Source of the DNA: Symsagittifera roscoffensis
Taxonomy: Eukaryota > Xenacoelomorpha > Acoela > Convolutidae
Direction: 5' to 3'
DNA: 64,000 nt
Assembly: GCF_963678635.1 (NCBI RefSeq)
Contig: NC_087067.1
Coordinates: forward strand, 17,119,639 to 17,183,638
The translations under genes and the position numbers were made by a program. The notes beneath the pieces are model-generated. The model searched no databases, was not told where the DNA came from, and was given only the letters and a program-made list of their open reading frames with translations. Of the stretch, positions 11,991-21,002 are shown in pieces (position 1 is the first letter of the stretch; the number at the start of each line of letters is the position of its first letter).

Positions 11991-12239
11991 ATGGGTGACA
12001 CGAACGAACTCATGGAATTTCTCTCAGCGAGTCTAGGAGCGACTCTAGACGAGATCTATCAGCGGCTGATCGATTGTGATTTCACACGAGAAGACCCGGG
12101 GTTGGTGATGTTTGTGGTCGCACTCCTCAATGCACTAGGACGAGAGGGTCGAGGGAATCGCCCTACAGAAGTCGTGTTGATGTTGGCCTTCGGTGAGTCC
12201 GGGACCGCCGAGAGAGGCCGAAACCGATTGATGAGATGA
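11991..12239 (+). CDS. Small ORF upstream of the esterase ORF
   Basis: An 82-residue open frame starts with ATG in a favourable AGAAATGG context. It is acidic at the N terminus and arginine-rich at the C terminus. I recognise no family. It begins shortly after the hairpin spacer and lies 12 bases upstream of the esterase ORF, in the same reading frame, so it may be the first reading unit of the downstream message rather than a separate protein. Sequences resembling splice donors (CGGTGAGT near 12,190 and TAGGTGAG near 12,290) lie around its end, so spliced use is possible but no clear acceptor was seen. Confidence 0.4.
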   Translation: MGDTNELMEFLSASLGATLDEIYQRLIDCDFTREDPGLVMFVVALLNALGREGRGNRPTEVVLMLAFGESGTAERGRNRLMR

Positions 12240-12251
12240 AGGCGTGGAGAA

Positions 12252-14459
12252 ATGTCTGGCCACGACCTGGCTCGTGAGCCAGGACTAGGTGAGCAAAGGG
12301 ACCACCGGCTAGGTGAGATGCCCTTACCCGTCCAACCTGCGCAGCCACTCATCGGAGCGAAGAGACAACGTGATGGGCCAGGCCCGTCACACTCGGTCGA
12401 CTCTCCAACAGCTGCTCCTCCCCCGAAGAGAGTGAGAGTGAGCGAAATAGAGATCCAGACGTCGGAGACGATTGAGACACTGGAGAAGAGGGAGAGAGAT
12501 CAGAGCGAGCTGTGTGCCAAACTTCAGGAGTACAGGGCGATAGCTCGAGAGAGAGACGAATGGAAAAAGAAATTTGAAGATCTGCAGGTGGCCTACAAGG
12601 AGGATGAGATAAAGCACCTGAAGGAGCTGTATATGGCGAAGGTGAGCCAGGTGTCACCGGAAGTCCTGGCGAGCATGAGATCCTCGGAGGGATCCAACGA
12701 CACACGCCCCAAGATAACAGCGCAGGAGCTATGCGCATCGAGAGGACCTGAGGTTCTGGATTTGCATGCATCAAGGGGGCCCGAGGCTCCTCAGCAGACA
12801 CGACCGTCTGCTTCGAGTCAGAGGTTCACGATACCAGACCCTTCTGACACCTATCTAGCTCCTCAATTCCAGGAATCATTTAACCAAGTGGCCAGAGCCG
12901 CGATGGATGAGATCAACAGAGGCACTGAGCGGACACTGGTTAGGATCGTTCCTTCCCAACGTCGTGATCATTCATCAAATAGCTCGGAGCGAACAACCCG
13001 CACGATAGCGTGTTCTGCGCCTGGTGGAGTCTTTGAGAAGTCTCGCGTGGTAGACATCAGGAAGAATCTGATGGCACGTCATCAGTTCACGCAAGTGCCA
13101 GCCGAGCATCCTCGAGCCTGTCTGAATGACATGAGCTGGAACCCCGCCACGAACGACCAGGTAATTCCCCCAGGGAGTCGCCATTTGATCATTGGAGACA
13201 GTTTGGTGAGAGATCTGAATGAGATCTTCGTCTATGGTCAGACTACCATTCTGTCCTTTGGAGGAGCCTCAGTGGCTCAGGTCATCAAAATGATGGAATT
13301 CCAGAGCGAGGATCATCTGGATACATTAATAATAATGCTGGGGACCAATGACGTCTCGAGAGCCCCCGTGACTCCGGAGAACAAGTGGGAACCTCTATTG
13401 GTGTGTCTCTTGAACGAATTGAAAGAAAAGTACAGACCCAAGCTCGTGATCTTGTGCACGATACCACCAAATCCTTTGGTGGGCACCATAGCTGCAGATT
13501 TCATGAATGGCAACGTGACGCGGTGGAATGAAATGACCCGCAGTCTGGTGAGAAACAACCCTGGCGAGTTGCGACTCCTGGATCTCGAGAACATGCTGCG
13601 CATGACTGACCACATCGCGCTCACTAAAGATGGAGTGCACTTCAATACCCAACGAGGGAGGCATTGGATTAATGATGTGTTTCAGACGCAATTGAGGGAA
13701 GCGGAGCAAGAGTCGAGGGCGACCGGTTCTTTGGCTCGGACCAATTCGACCGGAGGGAGTAGAATAAGGGCAACCGTGCCCGAATCCCTCGCCAACCGTC
13801 TAGGGCCCTTGGCAACAGAGACGGTTGCAGCCGCAACCGTTGCTCCGAGCTCAAACGTGAGAGACAGGCTAGGGACTGCTCCTCCTCCCAGGCCGCAATC
13901 GATTGGAAGCCGACTCGGGAGATCAGTGGAGCAGAACAACAGGAATAACTCCCAGACCGCGTCTAGGAGGAACGATCCGCCTGCCACGACAAATCCTGCT
14001 TCGATAGCAGGACCGTCTACAAGTACCGTGCCAGCGGAGGGAATCGAATCAGGCAGCGGGCTGCTTTGGAATAGATCAGATCCTAGTCATTGGGGTCAGT
14101 ATAAGACGGAGATGTCGGCGAAATTGAACATGAATACCTTGACGTGTCGGGAGGACGCAATGAGAATGACTGGCGGAGAAAGTCCCACAGTATCGCGACT
14201 TTATCGGATACCGGGCGTGGATTGGCTGTTAGCAGAGCAGGAGAAATTCAGCTCCTCGACCTCACTCCGACATGTAGACTTGAATGGATTACCTCATGAC
14301 AATACCTTTGGACCTTTGAACACCCGGTCGCTCACCGATGTTCGAGATAGGACCCGGGAAAGGACACCACCTGCTCGCAAGGGCAAATTCCAGACAGAGA
14401 ACAAGCCCAATAACAAGCATCACAAGATGTACAGGCAGTTTGCTAAACCACCCGGTTAG
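12252..14459 (+). CDS. Coiled-coil plus SGNH/GDSL-type esterase ORF of the retroelement
   Basis: A 735-residue open frame begins at an ATG. A charged segment predicted as coiled coil covers about residues 60-135. The SGNH hydrolase domain (nt about 13,180-13,700) shows block I Gly-Asp-Ser-Leu at about 13,193, a Gly-Gly-Ala-Ser block II, block III Gly-Thr-Asn-Asp at about 13,341, and block V Asp-Gly-Val-His at about 13,629. The full Ser-Gly-Asn-His set is therefore present. The C-terminal third is low-complexity (Ser, Thr, Arg, Pro). SGNH enzymes hydrolyse esters of lipids or carbohydrates. By established knowledge, ORF1 proteins of CR1/L2-type LINEs also join a coiled coil to such an esterase. 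Finding it downstream of a Ty3 pol suggests convergent capture. The substrate is unknown. Confidence 0.75.
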   Translation: MSGHDLAREPGLGEQRDHRLGEMPLPVQPAQPLIGAKRQRDGPGPSHSVDSPTAAPPPKRVRVSEIEIQTSETIETLEKRERDQSELCAKLQEYRAIARERDEWKKKFEDLQVAYKEDEIKHLKELYMAKVSQVSPEVLASMRSSEGSNDTRPKITAQELCASRGPEVLDLHASRGPEAPQQTRPSASSQRFTIPDPSDTYLAPQFQESFNQVARAAMDEINRGTERTLVRIVPSQRRDHSSNSSERTTRTIACSAPGGVFEKSRVVDIRKNLMARHQFTQVPAEHPRACLNDMSWNPATNDQVIPPGSRHLIIGDSLVRDLNEIFVYGQTTILSFGGASVAQVIKMMEFQSEDHLDTLIIMLGTNDVSRAPVTPENKWEPLLVCLLNELKEKYRPKLVILCTIPPNPLVGTIAADFMNGNVTRWNEMTRSLVRNNPGELRLLDLENMLRMTDHIALTKDGVHFNTQRGRHWINDVFQTQLREAEQESRATGSLARTNSTGGSRIRATVPESLANRLGPLATETVAAATVAPSSNVRDRLGTAPPPRPQSIGSRLGRSVEQNNRNNSQTASRRNDPPATTNPASIAGPSTSTVPAEGIESGSGLLWNRSDPSHWGQYKTEMSAKLNMNTLTCREDAMRMTGGESPTVSRLYRIPGVDWLLAEQEKFSSSTSLRHVDLNGLPHDNTFGPLNTRSLTDVRDRTRERTPPARKGKFQTENKPNNKHHKMYRQFAKPPG

Positions 14460-14582
14460 ACGCCTGGCGAGTATTCAAGGGACTACCCCCGAACGACAAC
14501 GGTGGTTGGAGACGATAAGAGATATGGGAAACTGAAGGCCCCAATAGGCGATGGCCTTTTTGCAGCTTATGATCCCTTGGAT

Positions 14583-16874
14583 ATGAAGGCTGCCAAGTAT
14601 CTGATTGTGGCCGGCTCCGATTATCTCTACACGCCCCGTTCTCTCTTTTGGCCCGATGTGATTTTCTTGACGGCGCCTAAATTGGACTGGGGACAAGCAA
14701 TCGGCATGATGATAAGTGTGCGAAGGGTTGTCAGTATGGAGCCACAGTTAATAGTGGTTGCAGGCTCAAATGATCATCTGCAAAGCAGGGGCTTATTGTC
14801 ACGTCTGACGGATGGGTCGATCCCGAGTAACGAGGTTATAGGGGAGGCGATAATGACACTGCTCTCGGCGATGGCCGAGGTAGAGGCAGCAGCAAGACAA
14901 CGCTTCACCATGAATGTGGTGAAGGTGATCTTTGTATTGTCACCAGGCTACGCTGCGTTGCCAGAACCCCTTCAATTTGTGTACACAATGGTCACAACGA
15001 TAGCAGAGGGGATATTCAACGTGATAATTCCTGCCCCGAACAGAGTAGTAGACACAGATAATTACTACCCATCCCGATCTGAGCTTCCCGCTGTTTGGGC
15101 TGACATTTCCAATGCCATACAAGGGCTCAGAGATTGTAGCACAACTCGGTTGGTGCTAGATGAAATTCTGGGGTTGGAGCTGTCCAACTTCGCCGGATTA
15201 CTGAAGTTAAGACCAGGGGTAGATGACGATCATCTGTTAGTGCAACAGGTGGCTGATGATCTCTGGTTCAGACAGATGGATCATGCAGAGAATGAGCAGG
15301 GAAGGATGATCAGAAAGAACATGACGTCAGCGGAGGAGGACCTCATGGCAATGGCTTTGCGTACGAAGCCGCAAAACAACGTATGGTTGTATTTGTCACC
15401 GAGGCTGTGCACCTTGGGTGAGGACGCGTTCGAGCATGCGCCGGCAATAATTAAAGAGATACACGTGTATCTGAAGAATCTATTTGATGCCCGGGAGTTG
15501 GCTGGAGGCAAGATGTTGAAACTGATGACAGACGTAAACTTGATCACAGCCCTGGGATTTTGTAGCATGACGAGTTCGATAGAATCGCTTGAGCGCCTAG
15601 AGCGTGCCCATGAGCTAGTGACGTCCCTCAGCCTGGAAATATTCCCTGGAGCATTACAAACAGAGCAGAAGATTGGAGGCTGGCGAGAAGCTCTAGAAAA
15701 TGAAATGAATCTGAAGGATAGTGAAGCCTATCACAGACCTACTGGTTCAAAATATATGGTGGGTTCAAGCTCTGCGCCATACTGTAATAGCAAGTATCCT
15801 ACGCACATGGTGGTAATGGATGCAAGGACGCAACAAGTATTGGTTGACCAACTTTTCTCTGTGCCAAAGTGCGTGAGGCTGGCCAGAATGTCGGAAAGGT
15901 CATATGACTTGTTGGCAAAGAACTTTCGGGCAGTCCCGAAGAGATCCGAAGGCGAGTTGCAAGACGTTGTGGGTGAAGAGTTCATGAGACTGAACGAAGG
16001 CAATGTGAGTGAGTTCGAGAAACAGAAAGCGAGTGGAGCCTTACCCACTGAATTCCCCACCATAGAAGAGAAAGACGATTTACATAGAATCCTGATGGAA
16101 GTGGAACCGTTGCTGGGAGCCTCAGGGTATCGGACCCGAAGGAACATAGTGAGGACCCATGGGGAGTATCCTTGCCACTGCTTGGCGCAGACGTTGTGGT
16201 ACCCCAAACGCGGGAATCTGATCCTAGTATGGGACGTGGAGGAGTTGTACTCCACGGGGTTGCCCGATCAGAATCAACAAGTGTCAATCGTGGTGGTTAG
16301 CGCCATGCTAGCAGTGAGATGGCTGGAAGCTAACGCGGACACAAGTCAGCAGGAGACGGCCGTGCCGACTCCTGAGCAGCTGAGCAACGTAAAAATGAGT
16401 CGTGAATTGGATCTTTTCAGAACCACCTGCAAGGTTCTGAGGATACCTAAAGCCATTGAAAGAATATGGTCAAGGCAAAGATTGATGCCTTGGTTCCGTG
16501 CAGTGATGACATCTTGGAACACGGAAGCCTATCAATCTTTCCAGCTAGATATAGGACCAGGAGCCTATAAGAGAGCATTCTTGACGCACAGAAACGCGGT
16601 CACCACAGCGGTGAAGCGGGTAGCTGGAACGCCTTGTGTTACTGAAGATGAGAAGAAAGAGGTCTTAAGAGCTGACCTAGAACGAAACGTGAGCCTATGT
16701 CTTCACAACAGCTTTTGCAGGAACCGGGAGCAGAAGGTGAATGTGGACTTGCTACCTTGCTGCAAACCGAGGCTGTTGGAACAGGAGAGTTGGGGCACGG
16801 CCCGCAACTCCATGGACATGCTGAAAAAAGTGTTGGAAGACAGCGAAGATCAAGATGGAGAAGTGATGGAGTGA
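14583..16874 (+). CDS. Large ORF starting with a diverged SGNH-like domain, remainder unknown
   Basis: The open frame extends upstream to about 14,502, but the first in-frame ATG is at 14,583, giving about 763 residues. The N-terminal ~190 residues look like a diverged SGNH fold: a strand with Val-Ala-Gly-Ser-Asp, a second strand ending Val-Ala-Gly-Ser-Asn-Asp, then helices and a strand (VVKVIFVLSPGY), in the spacing of the esterase upstream. Catalysis is uncertain. The following ~550 residues are mostly helical and cysteine-bearing near the C terminus, ending in an acidic tail, and I cannot assign them. There is no signal peptide or membrane segment, so it is not an envelope. It follows the esterase ORF closely on the same strand, and the two probably share a message. 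Confidence 0.65.
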   Translation: MKAAKYLIVAGSDYLYTPRSLFWPDVIFLTAPKLDWGQAIGMMISVRRVVSMEPQLIVVAGSNDHLQSRGLLSRLTDGSIPSNEVIGEAIMTLLSAMAEVEAAARQRFTMNVVKVIFVLSPGYAALPEPLQFVYTMVTTIAEGIFNVIIPAPNRVVDTDNYYPSRSELPAVWADISNAIQGLRDCSTTRLVLDEILGLELSNFAGLLKLRPGVDDDHLLVQQVADDLWFRQMDHAENEQGRMIRKNMTSAEEDLMAMALRTKPQNNVWLYLSPRLCTLGEDAFEHAPAIIKEIHVYLKNLFDARELAGGKMLKLMTDVNLITALGFCSMTSSIESLERLERAHELVTSLSLEIFPGALQTEQKIGGWREALENEMNLKDSEAYHRPTGSKYMVGSSSAPYCNSKYPTHMVVMDARTQQVLVDQLFSVPKCVRLARMSERSYDLLAKNFRAVPKRSEGELQDVVGEEFMRLNEGNVSEFEKQKASGALPTEFPTIEEKDDLHRILMEVEPLLGASGYRTRRNIVRTHGEYPCHCLAQTLWYPKRGNLILVWDVEELYSTGLPDQNQQVSIVVVSAMLAVRWLEANADTSQQETAVPTPEQLSNVKMSRELDLFRTTCKVLRIPKAIERIWSRQRLMPWFRAVMTSWNTEAYQSFQLDIGPGAYKRAFLTHRNAVTTAVKRVAGTPCVTEDEKKEVLRADLERNVSLCLHNSFCRNREQKVNVDLLPCCKPRLLEQESWGTARNSMDMLKKVLEDSEDQDGEVME

Positions 16875-16882
16875 AGATGACC

Positions 16883-16908
16883 AAAGAAGAGAAGAGAAGG
16901 AGAGAAAA
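16883..16908 (+). promoter_or_regulatory. Polypurine tract after the last ORF
   Basis: An uninterrupted run of A and G begins nine bases after the last stop codon and is followed by CTTGATTG. In LTR retroelements a polypurine tract primes plus-strand synthesis immediately upstream of the 3' LTR, whose first bases are usually TG. Here TG occurs at 16,911. This makes 16,911 a reasonable candidate for the start of the 3' LTR, though no second copy was found in the leader. Confidence 0.5.
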
Positions 16909-16910
16909 CT

Positions 16911-18100
16911 TGATTGTATTTGTGTGCTAAAACTTAAACCAATCAACCAAGTTTTGATTATTGAACTTGTTAAACTTTTTGTTTTGATTTAGTTTGGTCA
17001 GACCAAACTTTGAAAATTGTTGCAATTGTTAAAATTGTTGAAATTATCGATTTTAGTTACTATTATCTATGTATGTATATGAGGAACCTAGGTGAGTATA
17101 TTTACCTATTTATTCACGACTGGAGTTTTTAACCTGTGTAAGACACAAATTCACTGTGTGGCGACATGGTAAGTTTGAGTAAACTCGCTCTGGAAGGGTG
17201 GGTAACTCAAGAACTTTCCTAGCCACAGAGTTTCTTAGTTTTAATATTGAAAGGACCGCATAAATGACTGATTATACTTGGTGAGTAATGTTAAGTTAAT
17301 TTTAACGGGTGCGTGGCCGTGCCACGTCCCACTTTTTAATCACAAAGAGCGAAAAGAAGTTTTATGGCAAGACGACGTAAGTAGTCAGAAAAGAAATTTT
17401 ATCTAGGACACTCCTCATGGTGCAAATTTTGTGAAAATGTTGAAAGGCAGTGAGATGTAGTACAATGCCATTTGTGAACACGTAGTGAGTTGAGGTGGAG
17501 TAGATAAATTTCAATTTCTTATGCAATTTGTAAGATTGATTACAGAAAACTGGATAACTACTTGACGATAACCCGGTGTTATGCGATCAATAGGGACATT
17601 GATGGAGACTTGTCCGGGGAGTATATGCCATTCTGCCAGATGACACAGCACAACCTTCCGGCGACGTAAAAAAGAACGACTAAAGGCCTTATGAACAAAA
17701 AAGTGTTGCGAAGGAGGGTCAGAATGTTCTAGAATTTTTATTTTTAAAATTTCGATTGAAGAATGAACATTTCTGAGAAATAGAAAAAGACGGCCATTTT
17801 GAATAAAAAAGACAAAATACACAACGACGCCATATATTGTGAAGAACAGTCGTACCAGAGACGGAAAATACGAAACCTCTTATCGTGGCAACAACACACG
17901 ATAAGACACTTGTCAACAGATATTGGTGGAGAAGGAGGCTTCAGTGGGGGAAGAAATATACCACGGGACTCTCCCGGGACACGAAATATAAGAGATAAGA
18001 GCGTTATCTCAAGAATATTACGGGAGCGGAGGCTTGGTCCCCCAGAGACTGTCTATGTGAAGGGACTGTGTAAACTGACTGTATAGCTGCTATAATGTCA
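16911..18100 (+). other. Region after the polypurine tract; possible LTR or 3' flank, no gene
   Basis: No supportable gene. It contains a nearly perfect inverted repeat at 16,991-17,009 (9-bp arms AGTTTGGTC and GACCAAACT around one base). The phrase TTGTCCGGGGAGT near 17,610 also occurs repeatedly in the pol linker near 8,340-8,440. That shared phrase hints that at least part of this stretch belonged to the same element family. Short ORFs here have no coding signs. Confidence 0.4.
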
Positions 18101-20137
18101 TAGATCTTAATTAACACCGTTATTATTTAATATTTCAGAGCATGAGTAGCTAGAAAAAGGAAAGGGTCAATCCATCTCCAATGGATTTAACATAAAGCTG
18201 TCATACAAAAACATATAAAAATAGGTTGTTCGAGCCGTGTTTTTAATGACAATCACGTAGTCTGAGGATCCGAGACTCAGCTATGTGGTTGTGTTCGCAT
18301 GTAAACGAAAGCTGATCAAAAGTCGTTTGACTGATGGCCTAAAAATGGTAACTTTTTACTTTGCCCTAAACAGACCAGAAAATCAACTGGCAAGGTCGAG
18401 ACGATGAAAAACGAGTAGGATTAAGGTAACTGACGCCTGCCAGTCGTTAATAGGTACTTTTTCTACGCTCCGTCGCTGTGTGATATTTGGGCGAATGTTA
18501 CACTGTTTTCGGTGTGTTTTTTCTAATCTGGGTATAACTCTTGAGCGTATTTGAAATAAATTTGAGTAGTTTACCAAAAAGCTTCATTATAGGCCAGTTC
18601 GGCTTATTTATACATCGACTTAAAATTGTGAACACGTTGAGATAAACGTGTTGAGATTAAGCTGAAATTTGATTGGCTAATTCTAGCCATTCGAATTGAA
18701 GCAAAAAAAGTCGGCTGAAGTTGCTCAAATATTGATTTTTGGACTGAATAAGTAAAAAGACCAAAGAAGTGTCAAAAGTACCAGAGAAATGAAAACTTTA
18801 TGCATAACTTAGAAAAATTTATCGAGATTTTTTTATAACTCTAAAAACAAACTTGATGAAATTATTCAATTCATGTTTGAGTTATTAGTTTTCTTGGTAA
18901 TTTTGACGTTTCGTATGATTCTGTACTATCAAATGGCCCGTTTATATCAATAAAACAAAAAATTTCTGTTTTTCTGCTTTTGGACCCATTCTGCTAATTG
19001 CTCGGTCTCCAAGTTAGAAGTTCAATTTTTGCTGCAAAATTAAAGTTTTGGCTGGAAAAAATCTGTCAACGAAGCACCAAATATTTGCACTATGAAAATT
19101 GAGTCACGAGCCGAGGTGTTTACTTATAATTATGGTCGGTCTGACCGTATTCTAGTCTATTGTATTGTCTCCACCAAATTCGTGTGTTTTTATAATGCCT
19201 TTCGGCCGGTAGAAGTTATGTTTCGATACTCTTCATTGGATAAAAAGTGGTGGCGACTTTGCTTGAATAACCCAATATGTTTCAACTACCTCGGCTGAAA
19301 CAAAGCATTTGCTGGCATTTATTTAGAACAAAACAGTTTCAATTTGCTTCATCTGCAACGGTAAGTTATTGTAGCAAAAAACTGTTTTTCAATTTAACCA
19401 CATTAACTGGAGCAGTGTTTCCAACATTGCGCATAAGGTCGCCAATTTTCTTTAGTTTCTTGTTCCGACTTTCGTAAAAAAGTAACGGGATATTTGTGCT
19501 CGTGAGTGTTTTTTTTTCTTCAGACAAATTTCGATTTTTTAATTCGCCATTTTGACAGTTTATTGATGTCATTCAAAGGGTATGGTGCCCTGAGCTTGAA
19601 TTTGAAAAAAATTTCTCCTGTGATCCTTTTTTTAAGGTTATGGGGGTCCCGTTTTGGCCAATTTAGGACAATTAACGCGCGATTTAATTCGCGCTATTAA
19701 CGCGTAAGATTTCATCCGTCTTCGAAATCGTTCCAAATTAGATTAAGGAGACTTATTTACAATAATTGATTTGTTACTAGGAGCAAAATTTATCACTTTG
19801 TACTTTATATGGCGTGTGAGGGGATGATTTTCACAAAAATTCTCAAACGTTTTTTTTCTAAAAAAAACTTTTCACTTTTTACAGTTATTTTTTCATGCTA
19901 TTACTGCGCCATAGACCTTAAAAGGCGGTCGGATCATTCAAGGCATCGCGCTGATACGAGCAGTCTTGTTAAATGTTTTGAATTTCTTGGAAATTTTTGC
20001 TGCTTTCCAATAAAATTTCTGGCGCTGGATTTCTCAAAAGGTTTTGTTTTTGACATGCAATTTCGTTCATTAGCAGTACAGATGCTCTCAGTAACTCAAT
20101 TTGTTTGATTGTAAAAAAGTATTGTAACAAAATCTCA
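18101..20137. other. AT-rich intergenic stretch with no recognisable gene
   Basis: I see no gene, RNA gene or repeat family here. The only point of note is a group of short GC-bearing palindromic words (TTAACGCG, ATTCGCGC) near 19,670-19,705. The stretch ends at the left target duplication of the Maverick-type element and is probably host sequence or decayed repeats. Confidence 0.5.
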
Positions 20138-20143
20138 AGGCAT
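20138..20143. repeat. Left target-site duplication AGGCAT
   Basis: The six bases immediately before the left inverted repeat are AGGCAT, identical to the six bases after the right end at 38,871-38,876. A 6-bp duplication is characteristic of Maverick/Polinton integration. Confidence 0.88.
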
Positions 20144-20351
20144 AGTAGTAGAAGGGTGAGGGAGAGTGGGGGGGTGCCTGCTGACCCCCATGTATTAACA
20201 TAGGTTATAGAGTATCCGGTCAGCAGGCTATGTATTAAGATAGGCTATAGATTTTCCAATGTATTAGGATAGGGAATAGGTTTCCCAATGTATTAACATA
20301 CGAGGCTTCAGATGGTAAGATGGTAAGTTTCAGAAAAATTTTTAGCCTATC
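20144..20351 (+). repeat. Left terminal inverted repeat of the Maverick-type element
   Basis: About 208 bp matching the reverse complement of 38,644-38,870 nearly throughout, from AGTAGTAGAAGGG to TTTTTAGCCTATC. The main difference is the length of a G-run about 30 bp in. It contains four copies of TGTATTA-N-N-ATA motifs and an 11-bp inverted repeat described separately. Confidence 0.9.
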
Positions 20352-20470
20352 TTACAGTGAAATTAGTCTGAAGACCCACATGTATTAAGATAGGGAATAG
20401 AGCATCCGGTCTTCAAGCTATGTATTAAGGTTGGGTATAGAGTCTACGATGTATTAAGATAGGGAATACC
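20176..20470 (+). repeat. Two clusters of a terminal motif, each with flanking inverted arms
   Basis: TGTATTA motifs (consensus TGTATTAAGATAGGGAATAG) start at 20,191, 20,231, 20,260 and 20,289, and again at 20,381, 20,421 and 20,450. Spacing is 40-29-29 then 40-29, so the second cluster is a diverged copy offset by 190 bp. The first motif of each cluster is enclosed by inverted arms: GCCTGCTGACC (20,176-20,186) with GGTCAGCAGGC (20,218-20,228), and TGAAGACC (20,369-20,376) with GGTCTTCA (20,408-20,415). The right terminal repeat carries only the first cluster. This looks like a binding platform for a terminal protein or integrase. Confidence 0.8.
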
Positions 20471-21002
20471 GATGGTAAGGTTTCAGTGTGATGGTAAGAG
20501 AAAGAAAAACGAAAATTTTTTGGTTTTTGTTTATTTTTTTTCGCAAAATTTTTGGCGCGCGTTATCTAATTGGGAACAATTAATTGTTAATTACGTGTAG
20601 AATTAAGGTTTTGTATATAGTTTTTTTGGTGCATGGTAAGTCAATGGTAAGAATTTTTGTGCAAAAACTTGGAATTTTTATCAAATTAAAATGTTTTCGA
20701 AAGAATTCAAAACACGATAAGATTAGCTATTATTTGACCAAATTTATTAGAAAATCCTACTTTCTATCTAAATGAAACAATAATCTTATTTTCTATCTAA
20801 TTGAAATAATGCTGAAACCTGCAGAAACTTTGAAAAATTTCAAATTTTTTGAGAAAAAATTGCAAAAGTTTCAAGTATTTGGAAAAAATTGCAAAAATTT
20901 CAAGTATTTGGAACAAACTGCAAATTTTTGGAAAAAAATGCAGAAATCTCATAGTTTTGGTTAATGAATTGTTGTTTTTGATCTAATTTTAAACATACTT
21001 TT
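20471..21002. other. AT-rich left subterminal segment
   Basis: No gene. It contains irregular near-repeats of a word such as GCAAAAATTTCAAGTATTTGGAA (split here into shorter words: GCAAAA, TTTCAAGTATTTGG) between 20,820 and 20,950, and several ATGGTAAG words that resemble splice donors. It has no counterpart next to the right terminal repeat. Confidence 0.5.

Larger units (their letters stand above)
1..16910 (+). mobile_element. Ty3/gypsy-type LTR retroelement with extra macro and SGNH domains
   Basis: This element reads left to right: repeat-rich leader (to about 2,030), gag, pol (protease, RT, RNase H, integrase, macro-like domain), a spacer with hairpins, then two further large ORFs ending at 16,874 and a polypurine tract. 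The domain order protease-RT-RNase H-integrase is that of Ty3/gypsy (Metaviridae). The coding part is open over unusually long stretches and less AT-rich than the flanks, which suggests a recent insertion. It looks nearly whole, with perhaps one or two breaks. No matching LTR pair was found by eye between 1-1,970 and 16,900-18,600, so the start may lie before the window and the end is uncertain. The three ORFs beyond integrase contain no obvious membrane segment, so they are not a classical envelope. Confidence 0.85.

Noticed and set aside
1701-17164. TGTGTGGCGA words near 1,701 and 17,157 as possible LTR ends with a primer-binding site
   Set aside because: The similarity does not extend beyond about ten bases, and one would lie at the wrong end of the element; no LTR pair supports it.
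20307-20650. Repeated ATGGTAAG and TTTCAG words as splice sites of a gene near the left terminus
   Set aside because: They occur inside the terminal repeat motif clusters with no open coding stretch on either side.
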